Assembly: GCA_021773335.1 (NCBI GenBank)
Contig: JAJFKG010000009.1
Location: 41,045-105,044 of the forward strand
Length of the DNA: 64,000 nt
Origin: Gammaproteobacteria bacterium
GTDB taxonomy: Bacteria; Pseudomonadota; Gammaproteobacteria; JAJFKG01
Direction: 5' to 3'
Shown here: piece after piece, positions 55,309 through 64,000 of the stretch
Position numbering within the stretch: position 1 is the first letter of the stretch
How the letters are laid out: each line of letters starts with the position of its first letter
The notes under the pieces: generated by a model
The model's database searches: none
The model's input: only the letters and a program-made list of their open reading frames with translations
Told to the model about the DNA's origin: nothing
Position numbers and translations under genes: made by a program

Positions 55309-57594
55309 TCATTCTCCGTCTTTATTAGGCTTGATGTGATCGTGGATATGTATATCACGCTGTGGGAAGGCGATAGTAATATTGTGTTGCCGAAACGCAT
55401 TGTCAATCGTAAAATTCAAGTCGCTAATAATGTGGTATTTTTTATTAACGTCGCTGATAATGCACCATAATTCAAAAATTAAACTGCTATCGCCAAACTC
55501 TTTGAATAGGACGACGGGTTGATCAGGATCCTCTTGTAGCACATCGGGATGGTTGCTACCGACATCTAACAGTACTTCTTTGACGCGATCGATATTACTG
55601 CCATACGCAACACCAACTTGACAACTCACCCGCCATTTTTTATCTCTAAACATATAATTCGTGACTTGGTTAGTAACCAAGTCAGAGTTTGGCACAATCA
55701 CGTCTTCACGTGCCAGGGTGGAAATTTGGGTTGAACGTATGCGCACCTTTTTTACGAAGCCTTCCGTATTACCCACAATAACGCGATCACCCGGCTTGAT
55801 CGGCTTTTCTAGCAGCAAAATCACACCCGAAATAAAATTATTAACAATATTCTGTAACCCAAGCCCGATACCGACAGATAAAGCACCAATAATAATCGCA
55901 AGCCCTGTGAAATTAACGCCAGCGATAAGGCAAGCGACTACTAACGCTAGGGCAAAGCTGACATAATTAATAATCGACGCAACGGCAACTTGCGTATCTT
56001 TTTCACCGCCAAACTGACGATGTCTAGCCACATTCGCCGCAATGATTTTGCCTACAAGACTAACTAAGCAAAATATAAAGATTGCGGCAACCAGCCTGGA
56101 AGGAATAAATTTAAGCTCACCAATTAAAAAACCGTCCATAAAGGCATTTTCAAGATAATCGGTATTCACTGCTGCCACACCCCATATTTTTAACAACAGT
56201 AACAGTGTGATAAGTATTAATAAAATATATACCGTATATCGCAGGATAACTAATTCATTAATCTGGTGGTAAGGCTTCACACCCAAGTAATGGCGGATAC
56301 GGTGCGAAATATAAGATTTATTTCTATCTATCGCAAGCAAAATTAAACTGAGAATACGGCTTGCCAAGCCAAACAGGCCCAACAGTATAGCCGTAAAAAA
56401 GACGCCTTGAACAAAGAAAATTGCTAGCTGATGATAGCCTAGCCACTCTAGACTTAGCATGAGCACTAAAGCTAAACCAAGCACGCCACGCAAGGCTTTT
56501 GCATACCATGGCGAATCTTCAGTAAAATGCAGCTTGGTCAATGGCCAGCATAAATAAATAATCAAAACACTTAATAGTGTCACAAAGATGGTTCTAATGA
56601 ATTCTAAAAATTGCGGTGGCATATCATCAGTATCAATCAAAACGTAACACAAATAGCCAATAAAAATTAGTGACAGTAAGTAAATAAAACGTGTATAAAA
56701 TGCTTTTCTTGTCGCATTAGATAAATGCCAAACCACGAAATGGGTTGCTGGCTTTCCGAATAAAAAATATAAGCCTGCCAACATCAAGCTATAAGCAAAC
56801 GCAGCACTACTCAACAACTCAATATTTGGGTTTGGTGAAACTCCCCAGAAGATAAGCTGTAGCGCAACGTTCAAAAAACCTAATATAATGACCGGTAGAA
56901 TAAAGCCCTTCATCGTTATCATTAGCGCTGAAACGGCATTTCTTTTTGTCTTATTTTCAGTCAACCATAAACGACTCTGCCGAAATACGAAATAGGCGAT
57001 GACTAAACCTAATACAAACGCAACAACTAAGGTAAGCATATTACCTTGCTCTATTTTTTTGACACCTGTCGCTTGGAATAAGGTTTCTGGGTGTAAGTTC
57101 TCAGCGGCTGGATAGTGCGACTCAATAAAGACTTCCCAAACAGGCGTACTGCGATCAAATATGGCATATGACGTTAACTCAAGTATCGTTTCTCGCATGC
57201 CTTCCAATAGTTCTTGTGAACGAAAGACAAACAAACGACAATCAGAAAATTGTTGTGTGTAGAGTGCCTTTTTCTTCTCTAAAAATAAGTTATCTTCACT
57301 CGGCCCCTGTGGTGACGCATAACCGGACTTTAGTCTTTCATCAATCACTTTCAACTGCTTGCGTGACTGATCAACACAAGTTTCGGCTTTATCTTGCAGC
57401 GTCTCTAACGCTTTTACTTTTACCCGTAAATTAGCAAGTGACAAATTTCCTTTAGCAAAGTCTGCATGAATCAACTCAAGTTGTTCATTTGCGTGACTTG
57501 TATCAAAGGTTTTTGGCATTATCTCAACGGCAAATCCTGATGCTATCCACCCCAACAGAAAGAATAAAATCAACGTTCGCACAAGATTAAGCAT
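55309..57594 (-). CDS. MscS/KefA-type mechanosensitive channel
   Basis: 761 residues. A signal peptide and periplasmic coiled-coil-like part (about 25-165) precede about 10 membrane helices, then the MscS core with pore helix LSVGIGLGLQNIVNNFISG and beta-domain PIKPGDRVIVGNTEG, followed by the cytoplasmic alpha/beta region (VGVAYGSNIDRVKEVLLD). Releases solutes on hypo-osmotic shock. Larger than E. coli MscS (286) but in the range of MscM/KefA-like channels. It starts 3 nt after the zntB stop, so they are one operon. Confidence 0.92.
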   Translation of the reverse strand: MLNLVRTLILFFLLGWIASGFAVEIMPKTFDTSHANEQLELIHADFAKGNLSLANLRVKVKALETLQDKAETCVDQSRKQLKVIDERLKSGYASPQGPSEDNLFLEKKKALYTQQFSDCRLFVFRSQELLEGMRETILELTSYAIFDRSTPVWEVFIESHYPAAENLHPETLFQATGVKKIEQGNMLTLVVAFVLGLVIAYFVFRQSRLWLTENKTKRNAVSALMITMKGFILPVIILGFLNVALQLIFWGVSPNPNIELLSSAAFAYSLMLAGLYFLFGKPATHFVVWHLSNATRKAFYTRFIYLLSLIFIGYLCYVLIDTDDMPPQFLEFIRTIFVTLLSVLIIYLCWPLTKLHFTEDSPWYAKALRGVLGLALVLMLSLEWLGYHQLAIFFVQGVFFTAILLGLFGLASRILSLILLAIDRNKSYISHRIRHYLGVKPYHQINELVILRYTVYILLILITLLLLLKIWGVAAVNTDYLENAFMDGFLIGELKFIPSRLVAAIFIFCLVSLVGKIIAANVARHRQFGGEKDTQVAVASIINYVSFALALVVACLIAGVNFTGLAIIIGALSVGIGLGLQNIVNNFISGVILLLEKPIKPGDRVIVGNTEGFVKKVRIRSTQISTLAREDVIVPNSDLVTNQVTNYMFRDKKWRVSCQVGVAYGSNIDRVKEVLLDVGSNHPDVLQEDPDQPVVLFKEFGDSSLIFELWCIISDVNKKYHIISDLNFTIDNAFRQHNITIAFPQRDIHIHDHIKPNKDGE

Positions 57595-57597
57595 GCT

Positions 57598-58572
57598 TTA
57601 CATCCATTTCTTACGCTTGAAAAACCAAAGCAACCCAGCAGTAAGGACAACAAGTACAATACAGACTGATGTGAAACCTAAATCGCTTTTTTCGCCAGGG
57701 ATCCCCCCCACATTGATGCCCAGCAAGCCAGTGACAAACGTTAATGGCAAAAAGATCGCAGCAACAATCGATAAAATATACATGCGTTGGTCCAGTTGTT
57801 CAGAAAGCCGGCTGGTCAATTCTTCTTGGGTAATCGTCGCACGCTCTCTTGCAGAATCGAGATCCTCAATATAGCGGATAATCCGATCGGTCGATTCACG
57901 CAGATAAAGTAAATCACTATTACTGATCAATTTGTTTTTTTCCATCGACAAACGATACAAGGCTTCCCTTTGTGGTGAAAGATAACGCCGAATGAGAATA
58001 GCTTGGCGTCTGATATCTGCTATTTTGGGACGCAACAAATGACTTTTGACAGTTAATACTTCTTGCTCAAGTTCGTCGACTTGGCCATCAACCTCATTAA
58101 TCACATCCCCCATGCGATTAGTCAGGCGCTCTGATAGCATGACAATAAATTCTGACGACGTACGTGGCCCCCTACTAGTTTCAATCGCCTCACGGATATC
58201 ATTGACAGACAATAAGACACGCCGTCGTGTGGTAATAATGCGATTTTTTTCAATCCATGTACGTACTGATACCATATCCTCAGGATCGTTGCCTGGATTG
58301 AGATTGACACCGCGCATACAAACCAACAAACCATCGGCATGGAAAGCGGCTCGCGGACGCGATTCATCGGCAAGCAAGGCTTGCACCACGACTTCATCAA
58401 GGCCGCTTTCGCGCTTTAGCCATTGCTTAGTGTGAGTGGCAGTGAAATTGAGATGCACCCAGAGAAGGCCTTGCGAAGGCGCCCAATTCTTAATCTCTTT
58501 CCAGCCAATTTTTCGGCCACCACCTTTACCATCAAGAATATAAGCCGTGATTAAACTTTCCGTATTGGCCAT
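57598..58572 (-). CDS. zntB: ZntB-type zinc transporter (CorA family)
   Basis: 324-residue CorA-superfamily protein: a large cytoplasmic N-terminal domain and two C-terminal membrane helices. The pore signature reads GLLGINVGGIPG, the ZntB variant of the CorA GMN motif (GIN here), preceded by LSIVAAIFLPLTFV. E. coli ZntB moves zinc with protons. Upstream and coupled with mscS. No Zur-like site noticed. Confidence 0.9.
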   Translation of the reverse strand: MANTESLITAYILDGKGGGRKIGWKEIKNWAPSQGLLWVHLNFTATHTKQWLKRESGLDEVVVQALLADESRPRAAFHADGLLVCMRGVNLNPGNDPEDMVSVRTWIEKNRIITTRRRVLLSVNDIREAIETSRGPRTSSEFIVMLSERLTNRMGDVINEVDGQVDELEQEVLTVKSHLLRPKIADIRRQAILIRRYLSPQREALYRLSMEKNKLISNSDLLYLRESTDRIIRYIEDLDSARERATITQEELTSRLSEQLDQRMYILSIVAAIFLPLTFVTGLLGINVGGIPGEKSDLGFTSVCIVLVVLTAGLLWFFKRKKWM

Positions 58573-58717
58573 TACTCATCCTTTTTGTTCGTTTACAGCA
58601 CAACCAAAGCCTAGCGCCAGTACAACCATGGGATTTTCACTGTAACTGCCTAAAGATGCAATAATTATTCCTTGCTGGTAATAGCATTAACCTTACCGGG
58701 GAGATATGAGTACGAAA

Positions 58718-59014
58718 TTAGGGGTGCGGGGTAATTGCGAGGATGGTAATTTGTTTTTTACCCGGGCCGTAATACCAAAATATTCTATAAGCTGCCGGTG
58801 TATTGTTCTCAGCGTAAGCTTCAAATACTTCTTCGTTATTGGGGCCATTTAACGAATTAAATTTGTGAGTATTCAGGCTAGGATGCCGTGGGTTTGTTTC
58901 TAGATAGCCTAATGCTTTGCGCACAGCCTTAAATCGTTTTTTAAGGTGTTTATTTGTTTCAATTTCATCCAGATCAGCATTCGCTTGTTCTGTGAATAAC
59001 AACTCAAAAAGCAT
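58718..59014 (-). CDS. RelE/ParE-like toxin
   Basis: 98 residues with the RelE-type start (FELLFTEQANADLDEI) and a C-terminal AAYRIFWYYGPGKKQITILA. The ATG overlaps the upstream antitoxin stop by one base (TAATG), as usual for toxin-antitoxin pairs. The AbrB-type partner is consistent with this subgroup. Toxicity untested. Confidence 0.85.
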   Translation of the reverse strand: MLFELLFTEQANADLDEIETNKHLKKRFKAVRKALGYLETNPRHPSLNTHKFNSLNGPNNEEVFEAYAENNTPAAYRIFWYYGPGKKQITILAITPHP

Positions 59015-59283
59015 TAGGCATTATCATCTTCGTCAACAAATTTAGCAAAACTTCCTCGTGCCGACACCCGTCCGGCAGCAGCATCTTGCAAGCCGCGCTG
59101 CACTTTTTTCATCGCAGCTTTATTCTCAAATAACCATTTTTCTTTGAGCGGTATTTCAACCTGAGGCTCTAGCACAATGCGATGATCTTCCGTTGTTTTT
59201 ACGTGAAAACTGCTAACACCTTGAGTAAGCTCACCCAGGGTGATTCTGCCCTTGGCATCTGGTCTTACGATTTTAGGAATCAT
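59014..59283 (-). CDS. AbrB/SpoVT-like antitoxin
   Basis: 89 residues from ATG 59283, supported by GAGGA 8-9 nt upstream; an in-frame upstream start at 59382 is not. The swapped-hairpin DNA-binding N-terminus is IVRPDAKGRITLGEL, with VSSFHVKTTEDHRIVLEP next. The C-terminal basic/helical stretch (KKVQRGLQDAAAGRVSARG) likely contacts the toxin. Forms a pair with the RelE-like gene. Confidence 0.82.
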   Translation of the reverse strand: MIPKIVRPDAKGRITLGELTQGVSSFHVKTTEDHRIVLEPQVEIPLKEKWLFENKAAMKKVQRGLQDAAAGRVSARGSFAKFVDEDDNA

Positions 59284-59413
59284 ATCGATTGTCCTCGAAC
59301 GTTTACTTGTATCATATGCGTAAATTATAGCCAAAAGTGGGAGATGATTCAAGTGGGAAATAATAAAAATGGGAAAACCCACACAAAGATAATAACTCGT
59401 TGTTTTATATAAT

Positions 59414-60193
59414 TTAAATATTGATAAAACTGGCCATCACTTCGTAAAACATCATGCAAGCCGATAATGTCACAATATAGCCCGCATATTTTAGCACCTT
59501 ATTCGTATCCGCTTTATGTATCCAACACGAACCTAAAAAAGCACCCAACACCGTCGGCGGAACGGCCACCAACAGTAAAGTCACATTCATTTTGTTAAGA
59601 TTAGTCGCCCCGATACTTGCGGCAATACCTGTTAAGGCTCCAATCACCATGCTTGTTGCCGATGCTTTTTTCGCATCGACACCCAAGGCTTGCATCATGA
59701 TGGGCAAGCGGATACTACCGAGTAACAAACCAGTTGTACCGGACATAGCCCCGAGAACTACGCCCAAGATTGATTCAATCGCGACATTCGCTTGCCCTTG
59801 CGTTTTTTCTTCATTCGCACGCAGACGTCTTGCACGCATAATCATTTCAATACCGCAAATAGCGATAACGAGAGCAATAATTAATTTCACCCACAGTGGA
59901 TTTAATAACGTTGCTAATTTGAAACTGAGGATGCCACCAATCATGGAGGGTATACCTATCGTTAGCAGCAAACGCAACACTACCATTCGCAGACGCAAAC
60001 AGTTGATGCCACCGACGATACTGCCGATCGTAGAAATCGCGAGATTAGTGGCTACTCCAATTATCGGGCTGGGCGCCAAATACACTAATAGCACTAGACG
60101 TAATTGGCCTAGCATGAGCCCTGCTCGCGCCCCATAGAAAGCCAAACCAAAGGAAACAAGTGCGAGAATGGCATAACCTAACCAAATATTCAT
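59414..60193 (-). CDS. TauE/SafE-family membrane permease
   Basis: 259 residues from ATG 60193 (MNIWLGYAIL), supported by AAGGACGTCAGG upstream; a longer frame from 60283 lacks this. About eight hydrophobic segments and the family pattern GAMSGTTGLLLGS and PPTVLGAFLGSCWI. Family members export sulfite or organosulfonates; the substrate here is unknown. Single gene. Confidence 0.87.
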   Translation of the reverse strand: MNIWLGYAILALVSFGLAFYGARAGLMLGQLRLVLLVYLAPSPIIGVATNLAISTIGSIVGGINCLRLRMVVLRLLLTIGIPSMIGGILSFKLATLLNPLWVKLIIALVIAICGIEMIMRARRLRANEEKTQGQANVAIESILGVVLGAMSGTTGLLLGSIRLPIMMQALGVDAKKASATSMVIGALTGIAASIGATNLNKMNVTLLLVAVPPTVLGAFLGSCWIHKADTNKVLKYAGYIVTLSACMMFYEVMASFINI

Positions 60194-60324
60194 CCTGACG
60201 TCCTTATTGTCTATTGCTGTGCTAGTACCAATTAACTCGTTGCACGTATTATACAAGGGAACAACAATATGACCATTATTCATTTAAATCACATTAGCTA
60301 GCAAGTTTCTAAAAAGGTTTGATT

Positions 60325-61047
60325 TTAACACATATCTGCCACTTCAAAACTATCCCGACGTTTCATCGCACCATAATAATCGCTAAGCAAGTGATGCTTT
60401 TCAATCTCTGTTAGCAGATCAAGTTTTTCGATTCGAAATAAGGCCGCCGTTGCACCTGCATCGGCCATCGTATATTTGTTAGCAAATAAAAATTCAGCTT
60501 GGCTTTGCTCTAAAATAGATTGCAGTTTGGCAAGCGCTAGGAAGATAGCTTGTTCAGCCACACTTAACTCTTCATCTGAAAAATCTCCATTGGCAATTTT
60601 CAGGATGAATTCACCACGTGCTTTATTGGGATGCTGCTTAGCTAATGACATTAGCCGTTCCTTTTTCTCAGGTTCTATACTGCCCTTAGGGATAAAAAGG
60701 TAACAATAACTTAATGTCCGTAAATGTGGATCATGTAAACCTTCCAAATAACGACAAAATTTAACAACCTCAGGCCGAGATTCTTCTGCTAACTGTTGCG
60801 TCGGCGCCACATAGTTGTCGTCAAGATAAAGCATAATATCAGTGCTATTGGCGATAGTTTTATGCTGAACATTATCAACTAGACAAGGCACTAAACCAGT
60901 AGGGTTAATGTTACGATAATCACTCGTGATTTGTTCTTGTTTACGTAAATTGACATGCTGACTCTGCCACTCTATATTCATTTCAGCCAGATATAAACGC
61001 ACGATTTGTGATGCATATGATGTATTGCAGTGATATAGAGTTAGCAT
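60325..61047 (-). CDS. Glutathione S-transferase-family protein
   Basis: 240 residues: an N-terminal thioredoxin-fold (LTLYHCNTSYASQIVRLYLA, NPTGLVPCLVDN, ANSTDIMLYLDD) and a C-terminal helical domain (about 95-235). NPTG-VP and the S-T/D pair of the glutathione site are visible (ANSTDI). Likely cytosolic; the substrate is unknown. An AAGGAG-like stretch lies 6-7 nt upstream of the ATG. Confidence 0.87.
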   Translation of the reverse strand: MLTLYHCNTSYASQIVRLYLAEMNIEWQSQHVNLRKQEQITSDYRNINPTGLVPCLVDNVQHKTIANSTDIMLYLDDNYVAPTQQLAEESRPEVVKFCRYLEGLHDPHLRTLSYCYLFIPKGSIEPEKKERLMSLAKQHPNKARGEFILKIANGDFSDEELSVAEQAIFLALAKLQSILEQSQAEFLFANKYTMADAGATAALFRIEKLDLLTEIEKHHLLSDYYGAMKRRDSFEVADMC

Positions 61048-61455
61048 TATAGTTGCTTCTCCTTAGTGATTTATATCTATTAAAAATAATCCAGCATTGG
61101 ACAAATATTTTTGGACTAGGGCTAGCTTTATCTGCAAATAACCTCCCCATATACTTTGTAAAATGCAAGACTGAGTGCTTCGCTCTCTCCTGGGCGGGCG
61201 GTGCCACAATATCTTGGTGAAAATTTGTATCATGTATAAACTGATTTCTTTGTAACTTTGAGACGTTCATATGCCTCTCGCATATATTCGCTTAGTTTAA
61301 CTTTAAAATTACTATAAAAAAACATACTCCTAAAATAGATGCCATCAATTGATTTCTTGAGTAAAGATGTGAATAATTTAAACAAGAAAAATTCCAATCT
61401 AGAAAAAGGAAGCTAAGAGATCAGGTGAATATTTCCAGCACCTGGCCCTAACTTT
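61048..61455. other. Intergenic region, no recognisable gene
   Basis: 408 nt between the GST and the small Cys-rich gene. The only structured feature is CAGGTG-11 nt-CACCTG (about 61424-61446), reminiscent of the palindromes at 23426 and 31872. The open frame at 60983-61270 overlaps the GST antisense-phase region and looks incidental. Confidence 0.35.
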
Positions 61456-61767
61456 TTATCTCCGTCTAAATTCTTCCACCATCCGTGGTGTAACATCATT
61501 AGGATAACACAATGGTGCATGACCTCCTTTTCTATACCAAGCACTACGTTTACCACAACGCCTACCAGCTTTGTCATACTGATATGGACAAGCACAACTC
61601 CCATGATAGTTTGCTATTGAACGCTTAATTATCTTCTGCTTAACTTCATTGTCAGCAAGGGTTGTTGTGCTAGCAAATGCGAAAAAAGGAACAAACACAA
61701 CCAACGCTAGATAATTCGTCCACTTAATGAAAAAAAATGAAATGAATAATCGACGATTAATTTGCAT
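61456..61767 (-). CDS. Small exported Cys-rich protein
   Basis: 103 residues. An N-terminal signal (basic, then LALVVFVPFFAFAS) is followed by a short mature part with SIANYHGSCACPYQYD and RRCGKRSAWYRKGG, then APLCYPNDVT. This arrangement of four cysteines with a basic Ser/Tyr-rich loop recurs in small exported proteobacterial proteins I cannot name. It starts inside the last codons of the upstream secreted-protein gene (11-nt overlap), so it is co-translated. Confidence 0.75.
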   Translation of the reverse strand: MQINRRLFISFFFIKWTNYLALVVFVPFFAFASTTTLADNEVKQKIIKRSIANYHGSCACPYQYDKAGRRCGKRSAWYRKGGHAPLCYPNDVTPRMVEEFRRR

Positions 61768-62254
61768 TTTCGGATTTAACTTTCACGGTAGTGCTGTCAT
61801 CAGAGCCGCCCGTCACCTCGTCCTCGCTAAAGGTGCAATTCGGACTATCGCTCGACATAAATGCACGATCATGATGAGCTCCAGCACCAGGATTATAATA
61901 TTGGTGAGTAATCGTGATCCCACAAATTTTTTGTTTTGTGTAGTAATCTACAATGGTAAAATTGCCACTATCATGTCCCATTTGATCAGATGTGTGTGGG
62001 GTGTCAGGCATTACATCACTAAACGTGCAAGATTGTTCTGGGAAGACATCACTCGGATTAATGCCAATATCAGTGGGACAATCAAGTGTTACTGATTTTG
62101 CTGCAGATGCTATATCGGTGTAGACAGAGTCTGACGGAATCAAGACTGGAGTATTCAGCTCATTTTTGATTTTTATTTTAAACGAAAAAGAATGGGTACT
62201 AGCATACACTAGAATTGGCATCAAGACGAAGCACACTAACAATAGATATCGCAT
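61757..62254 (-). CDS. Exported protein of unknown function
   Basis: 165 residues from ATG 62254 (GGGAGAG 5 nt upstream; an earlier in-frame start at 62335 lacks it). Signal peptide MRYLLLVCFVLMPILVYA. The mature part looks like a beta-rich domain with five cysteines (VTLDCPTDIG, EQSCTFSDV, QKICGITITH, SPNCTF). No family recognised. First of a two-gene unit with the Cys-rich gene at 61456. Confidence 0.65.
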   Translation of the reverse strand: MRYLLLVCFVLMPILVYASTHSFSFKIKIKNELNTPVLIPSDSVYTDIASAAKSVTLDCPTDIGINPSDVFPEQSCTFSDVMPDTPHTSDQMGHDSGNFTIVDYYTKQKICGITITHQYYNPGAGAHHDRAFMSSDSPNCTFSEDEVTGGSDDSTTVKVKSENAN

Positions 62255-62646
62255 GAAACTCTCCCACCCACCGACTCTAGTCTGGTTAGACACAGCCAAT
62301 GAAAAAAAGTTCCCTTTTATGTGTTCGCAAAACATCTTTTATTTTTTAAATTTTCATAAGGTTACATACAGCGCCGTAGCTAATTAAGCGCATCTACGTC
62401 TGAGCTGATTTTACTTGCGCAGAAAGAGTCTATGGGGAAAGGCGCTGGCAAATCCCCACAACTTTTTGTTGTCATTGTCGAAAAACCAACAAGTTTATTC
62501 TCGTCTCACACCAGAGGAATGTGGCTAGATCAGGATCAGGTACATTAAGGATAATAGTTAAGTCAGTTCAACGGTTGTTAAAGAGATGATGCGGTATCGC
62601 TAGTTGGCTTATTATTGTCAATCATTGCCACACAGGTAGCCCGGAT
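62255..62646. other. Intergenic stretch up to the IS left end
   Basis: About 390 nt without a supported gene. The last bases before the element (62638-62646, AGCCCGGAT) match the outer arm motif of repeats R1/R2 (GTAGCCCGGATAAG), so the IS seems to have landed in a further copy of that repeat. The rest shows no feature. Confidence 0.4.
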
Positions 62647-63999
62647 CTGACAAATCGGCGCGAAATTTGAAAAAAATCTTTAATAAAACAAGCAGATAAG
62701 TATTGCGCGCAACAGCGTCTCATGATCTAATAAAGTTTTACCACAAACTTGAGTCATCAAGACAGATCACAAGGAGAGACACTGTGCGCACCCACACATT
62801 ATTACATAAACTGCTCACGCAAGCACTGCCCCATATTCATCGCTGTCGCCTCAAAGCGCTAGCCAACGCCGTTGAAGCATTACTGTTCGGTAAGTCATTA
62901 TCGCTGACCTTGCTCGGGCGCGCTATGCGCGGGCGAGCTAAAGAACGCCATTGCATCCGCAAAATGGATAGATTACTCGGTAATCAACATCTGCATGGTG
63001 AAATAGACGATTACTATCATGCCATCAATCAATTAATCGCCGCTAAACTCAAACAACCTATCATCAGCGTCGATTGGTCTTGTGCCAACAAACGCAAAGA
63101 CTATCATATCTTACGGGCGTCTCTAACGCTCAAAGGACGCGGCCTGACACTCTATCAACAGCTATACCCCAAAAAGCAATATAACTCACACAAAGCCCAC
63201 GTTAACTTCCTCAACCAGCTTAAGCAGTGCTTACCCGCACAATGCCGCCCCATTATTGTCACCGATGCCGGCTTCCTGTGCCCTTGGTTTAAACACCTCG
63301 ACAAACTTGGCTTTGATTGGGTGGGGCGCATTCGCCACAATATACAGTATTACAAGCACGCAGACTCACTGTGGTCGAGCGCATTAGCACTGTATCGTCG
63401 GGCCTCGAGTAAAGCATGTGCGCTGGTGAACATTCGCTTAAGCAAGACCCATCAACTGCCTTGTTCGCTGGTCGTTTATAAGTCCATTAAACGTGGACGT
63501 CATGCGCTAAATCGCAGTGGTAAAAAAACCAATAATACTCAGTCTAAGCGTGCTTCAAAACGTCGCAAAGACCCGTGGTTGTTGGTGACTTCGCTGGATG
63601 TGAAACAACGAGGTGCGGCCGCAATTGTCGCTATCTATAAAAAGCGTATGCAGATTGAAGAAGACTTTCGGGATACCAAAAGCCATCAGTACGGCTTTGG
63701 CTTGCGCTACTCACGTTCTCGTTGTCCCAAGCGCTTGGCTGTTTTGTTACTCATCGCTGCGTTGGCTAGCTTACTGTGCTGGATTATTGCCATGGCTGCC
63801 AAACAGGAAAACCGCCAGCGCGACTTTCAAGCCAATTCCGTACGTCACTATACCGTGCTGTCGGCTATTTATCTTGCTTGCCAGCTCGTCAGGCGACATC
63901 AATACTTTCACTATAAGAAACTCAAAAGCGCTTTAATAAAACTACAGCTGTTTGCTCAGGAGTGCCAGATATGTTCATAAATTCGCGCCGATCTCTCAG
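62647..63999 (+). mobile_element. IS10-like insertion sequence (IS4 family)
   Basis: About 1353 bp. Imperfect terminal inverted repeats begin CTGA at 62647 (CTGACAAATCGGCGCGAA) and, reversed, end at 63999 (CTGAGAGATCGGCGCGAA), with two mismatches in the first 18 bases. One transposase gene fills the interior. If it made the 9-bp duplication typical of IS10, the target is AGCCCGGAT (62638-62646). The only base seen after the right end is A, consistent with this. The element looks complete. Confidence 0.87.
62784..63980 (+). CDS. IS4-family transposase (IS10-like)
   Basis: Cut-and-paste DDE transposase. GTG at 62784 (398 residues) is chosen because AAGGAGAG lies 7 nt upstream; a frame from 62703 runs into the IS end. 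Catalytic residues are intact: D97 (ISVDWS), D161 (IVTDAGFL) and E292 in YKKRMQIEEDFRDTK, the Y-R-E-K signature of IS4. These are the same residue numbers as in Tn10/IS10 transposase, and the length (402) is nearly identical. Probably active. Confidence 0.93.
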   Translation: MRTHTLLHKLLTQALPHIHRCRLKALANAVEALLFGKSLSLTLLGRAMRGRAKERHCIRKMDRLLGNQHLHGEIDDYYHAINQLIAAKLKQPIISVDWSCANKRKDYHILRASLTLKGRGLTLYQQLYPKKQYNSHKAHVNFLNQLKQCLPAQCRPIIVTDAGFLCPWFKHLDKLGFDWVGRIRHNIQYYKHADSLWSSALALYRRASSKACALVNIRLSKTHQLPCSLVVYKSIKRGRHALNRSGKKTNNTQSKRASKRRKDPWLLVTSLDVKQRGAAAIVAIYKKRMQIEEDFRDTKSHQYGFGLRYSRSRCPKRLAVLLLIAALASLLCWIIAMAAKQENRQRDFQANSVRHYTVLSAIYLACQLVRRHQYFHYKKLKSALIKLQLFAQECQICS

Positions 64000-64000
64000 A

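Noticed and set aside
59592..60137. 181-codon frame antisense to the TauE-like gene
   Set aside because: The minus-strand gene has membrane helices and family motifs; the antisense frame has neither a start signal nor a recognisable domain.
1..64000. CRISPR arrays, tRNA or rRNA genes
   Set aside because: No regularly spaced direct repeats, no tRNA cloverleaf and no rRNA sequence were recognised on either strand by reading; a covariance-model scan was not possible.

Overview
The window looks like a chromosomal segment of a gammaproteobacterium, most likely a Legionellales (Legionella/Coxiella-type) relative. By eye the DNA is moderately AT-rich. The strongest evidence is the order hisS - rodZ - pilW/pilF - rlmN - ndk - isc genes - aspS, an ancestral gammaproteobacterial block. 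The large Sel1-repeat protein, Fic protein, PAS-LuxR regulator and secreted lipocalin are common in host-associated members of that group. No rRNA, tRNA or CRISPR array was found.

Layout. 1-9.6 kb: a minus-strand housekeeping block running fmdB, DUF502, aspS, iscS, iscU, iscA, (repeat R1), ndk, rlmN, pilW, rodZ, hisS. Several genes expected here are absent: iscR, hscB, hscA, fdx and ispG. IscU has lost its first cluster-ligand cysteine. 9.9-19.5 kb: a 1025-residue Sel1-repeat protein, then kef-like antiporter-ampD-ampE, a RecD2-type helicase and the first of three AAA/DUF4143 ATPases. 19.7-26.6 kb: flavin monooxygenase, HdeD-like membrane protein, Fic protein, LysR and PAS-LuxR regulators, and a YhiN-type flavoprotein. 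26.6-34.2 kb: a decaying zone with CsaA, a methyltransferase stub, an NhaA missing its N-terminal half, a lipocalin, a DUF4143 ATPase with a stop codon in its Walker A motif, a phosphoribosyltransferase stub, DJ-1/PfpI and VOC proteins, a POT peptide transporter, and remnants of a short-chain dehydrogenase and an IS3-type transposase. 34.2-46.3 kb: hydroxyacid dehydrogenase, metallophosphoesterase, a tandem GrpB protein, a TPR-oxygenase/methyltransferase pair, two MFS transporters, EttA and an outer-membrane protein. 46.8-54.6 kb: SemiSWEET, MsrB, RimK with a RimB-like protease, a cupin, a third DUF4143 ATPase, a class A beta-lactamase with an APH(6)-type kinase, a MazEF-type pair and a degenerate RNA-ligase-like protein. 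54.7-64 kb: MscS channel with ZntB, an AbrB/RelE-type pair, TauE, GST, two small secreted proteins and an IS10-like element.

Cross-cutting signals. (1) A dispersed family of nested palindromes (R1 about 4.55 kb, R2 about 24.5 kb, R3 about 40.1 kb) has a conserved 35-nt left flank and arms that co-vary. R1 sits where the isc operon is truncated, and the IS10-like element at 62.6 kb has inserted in a copy of the same GTAGCCCGGAT motif. (2) All three DUF4143 ATPase loci carry an inverted repeat at or just upstream of the start codon. (3) Many genes are broken or reduced (NhaA, DUF4143 no. 2, SDR, IS3, short RodZ, RNA ligase-like), which suggests ongoing genome reduction. All functional calls come from reading motifs and gene order; no database search was run.
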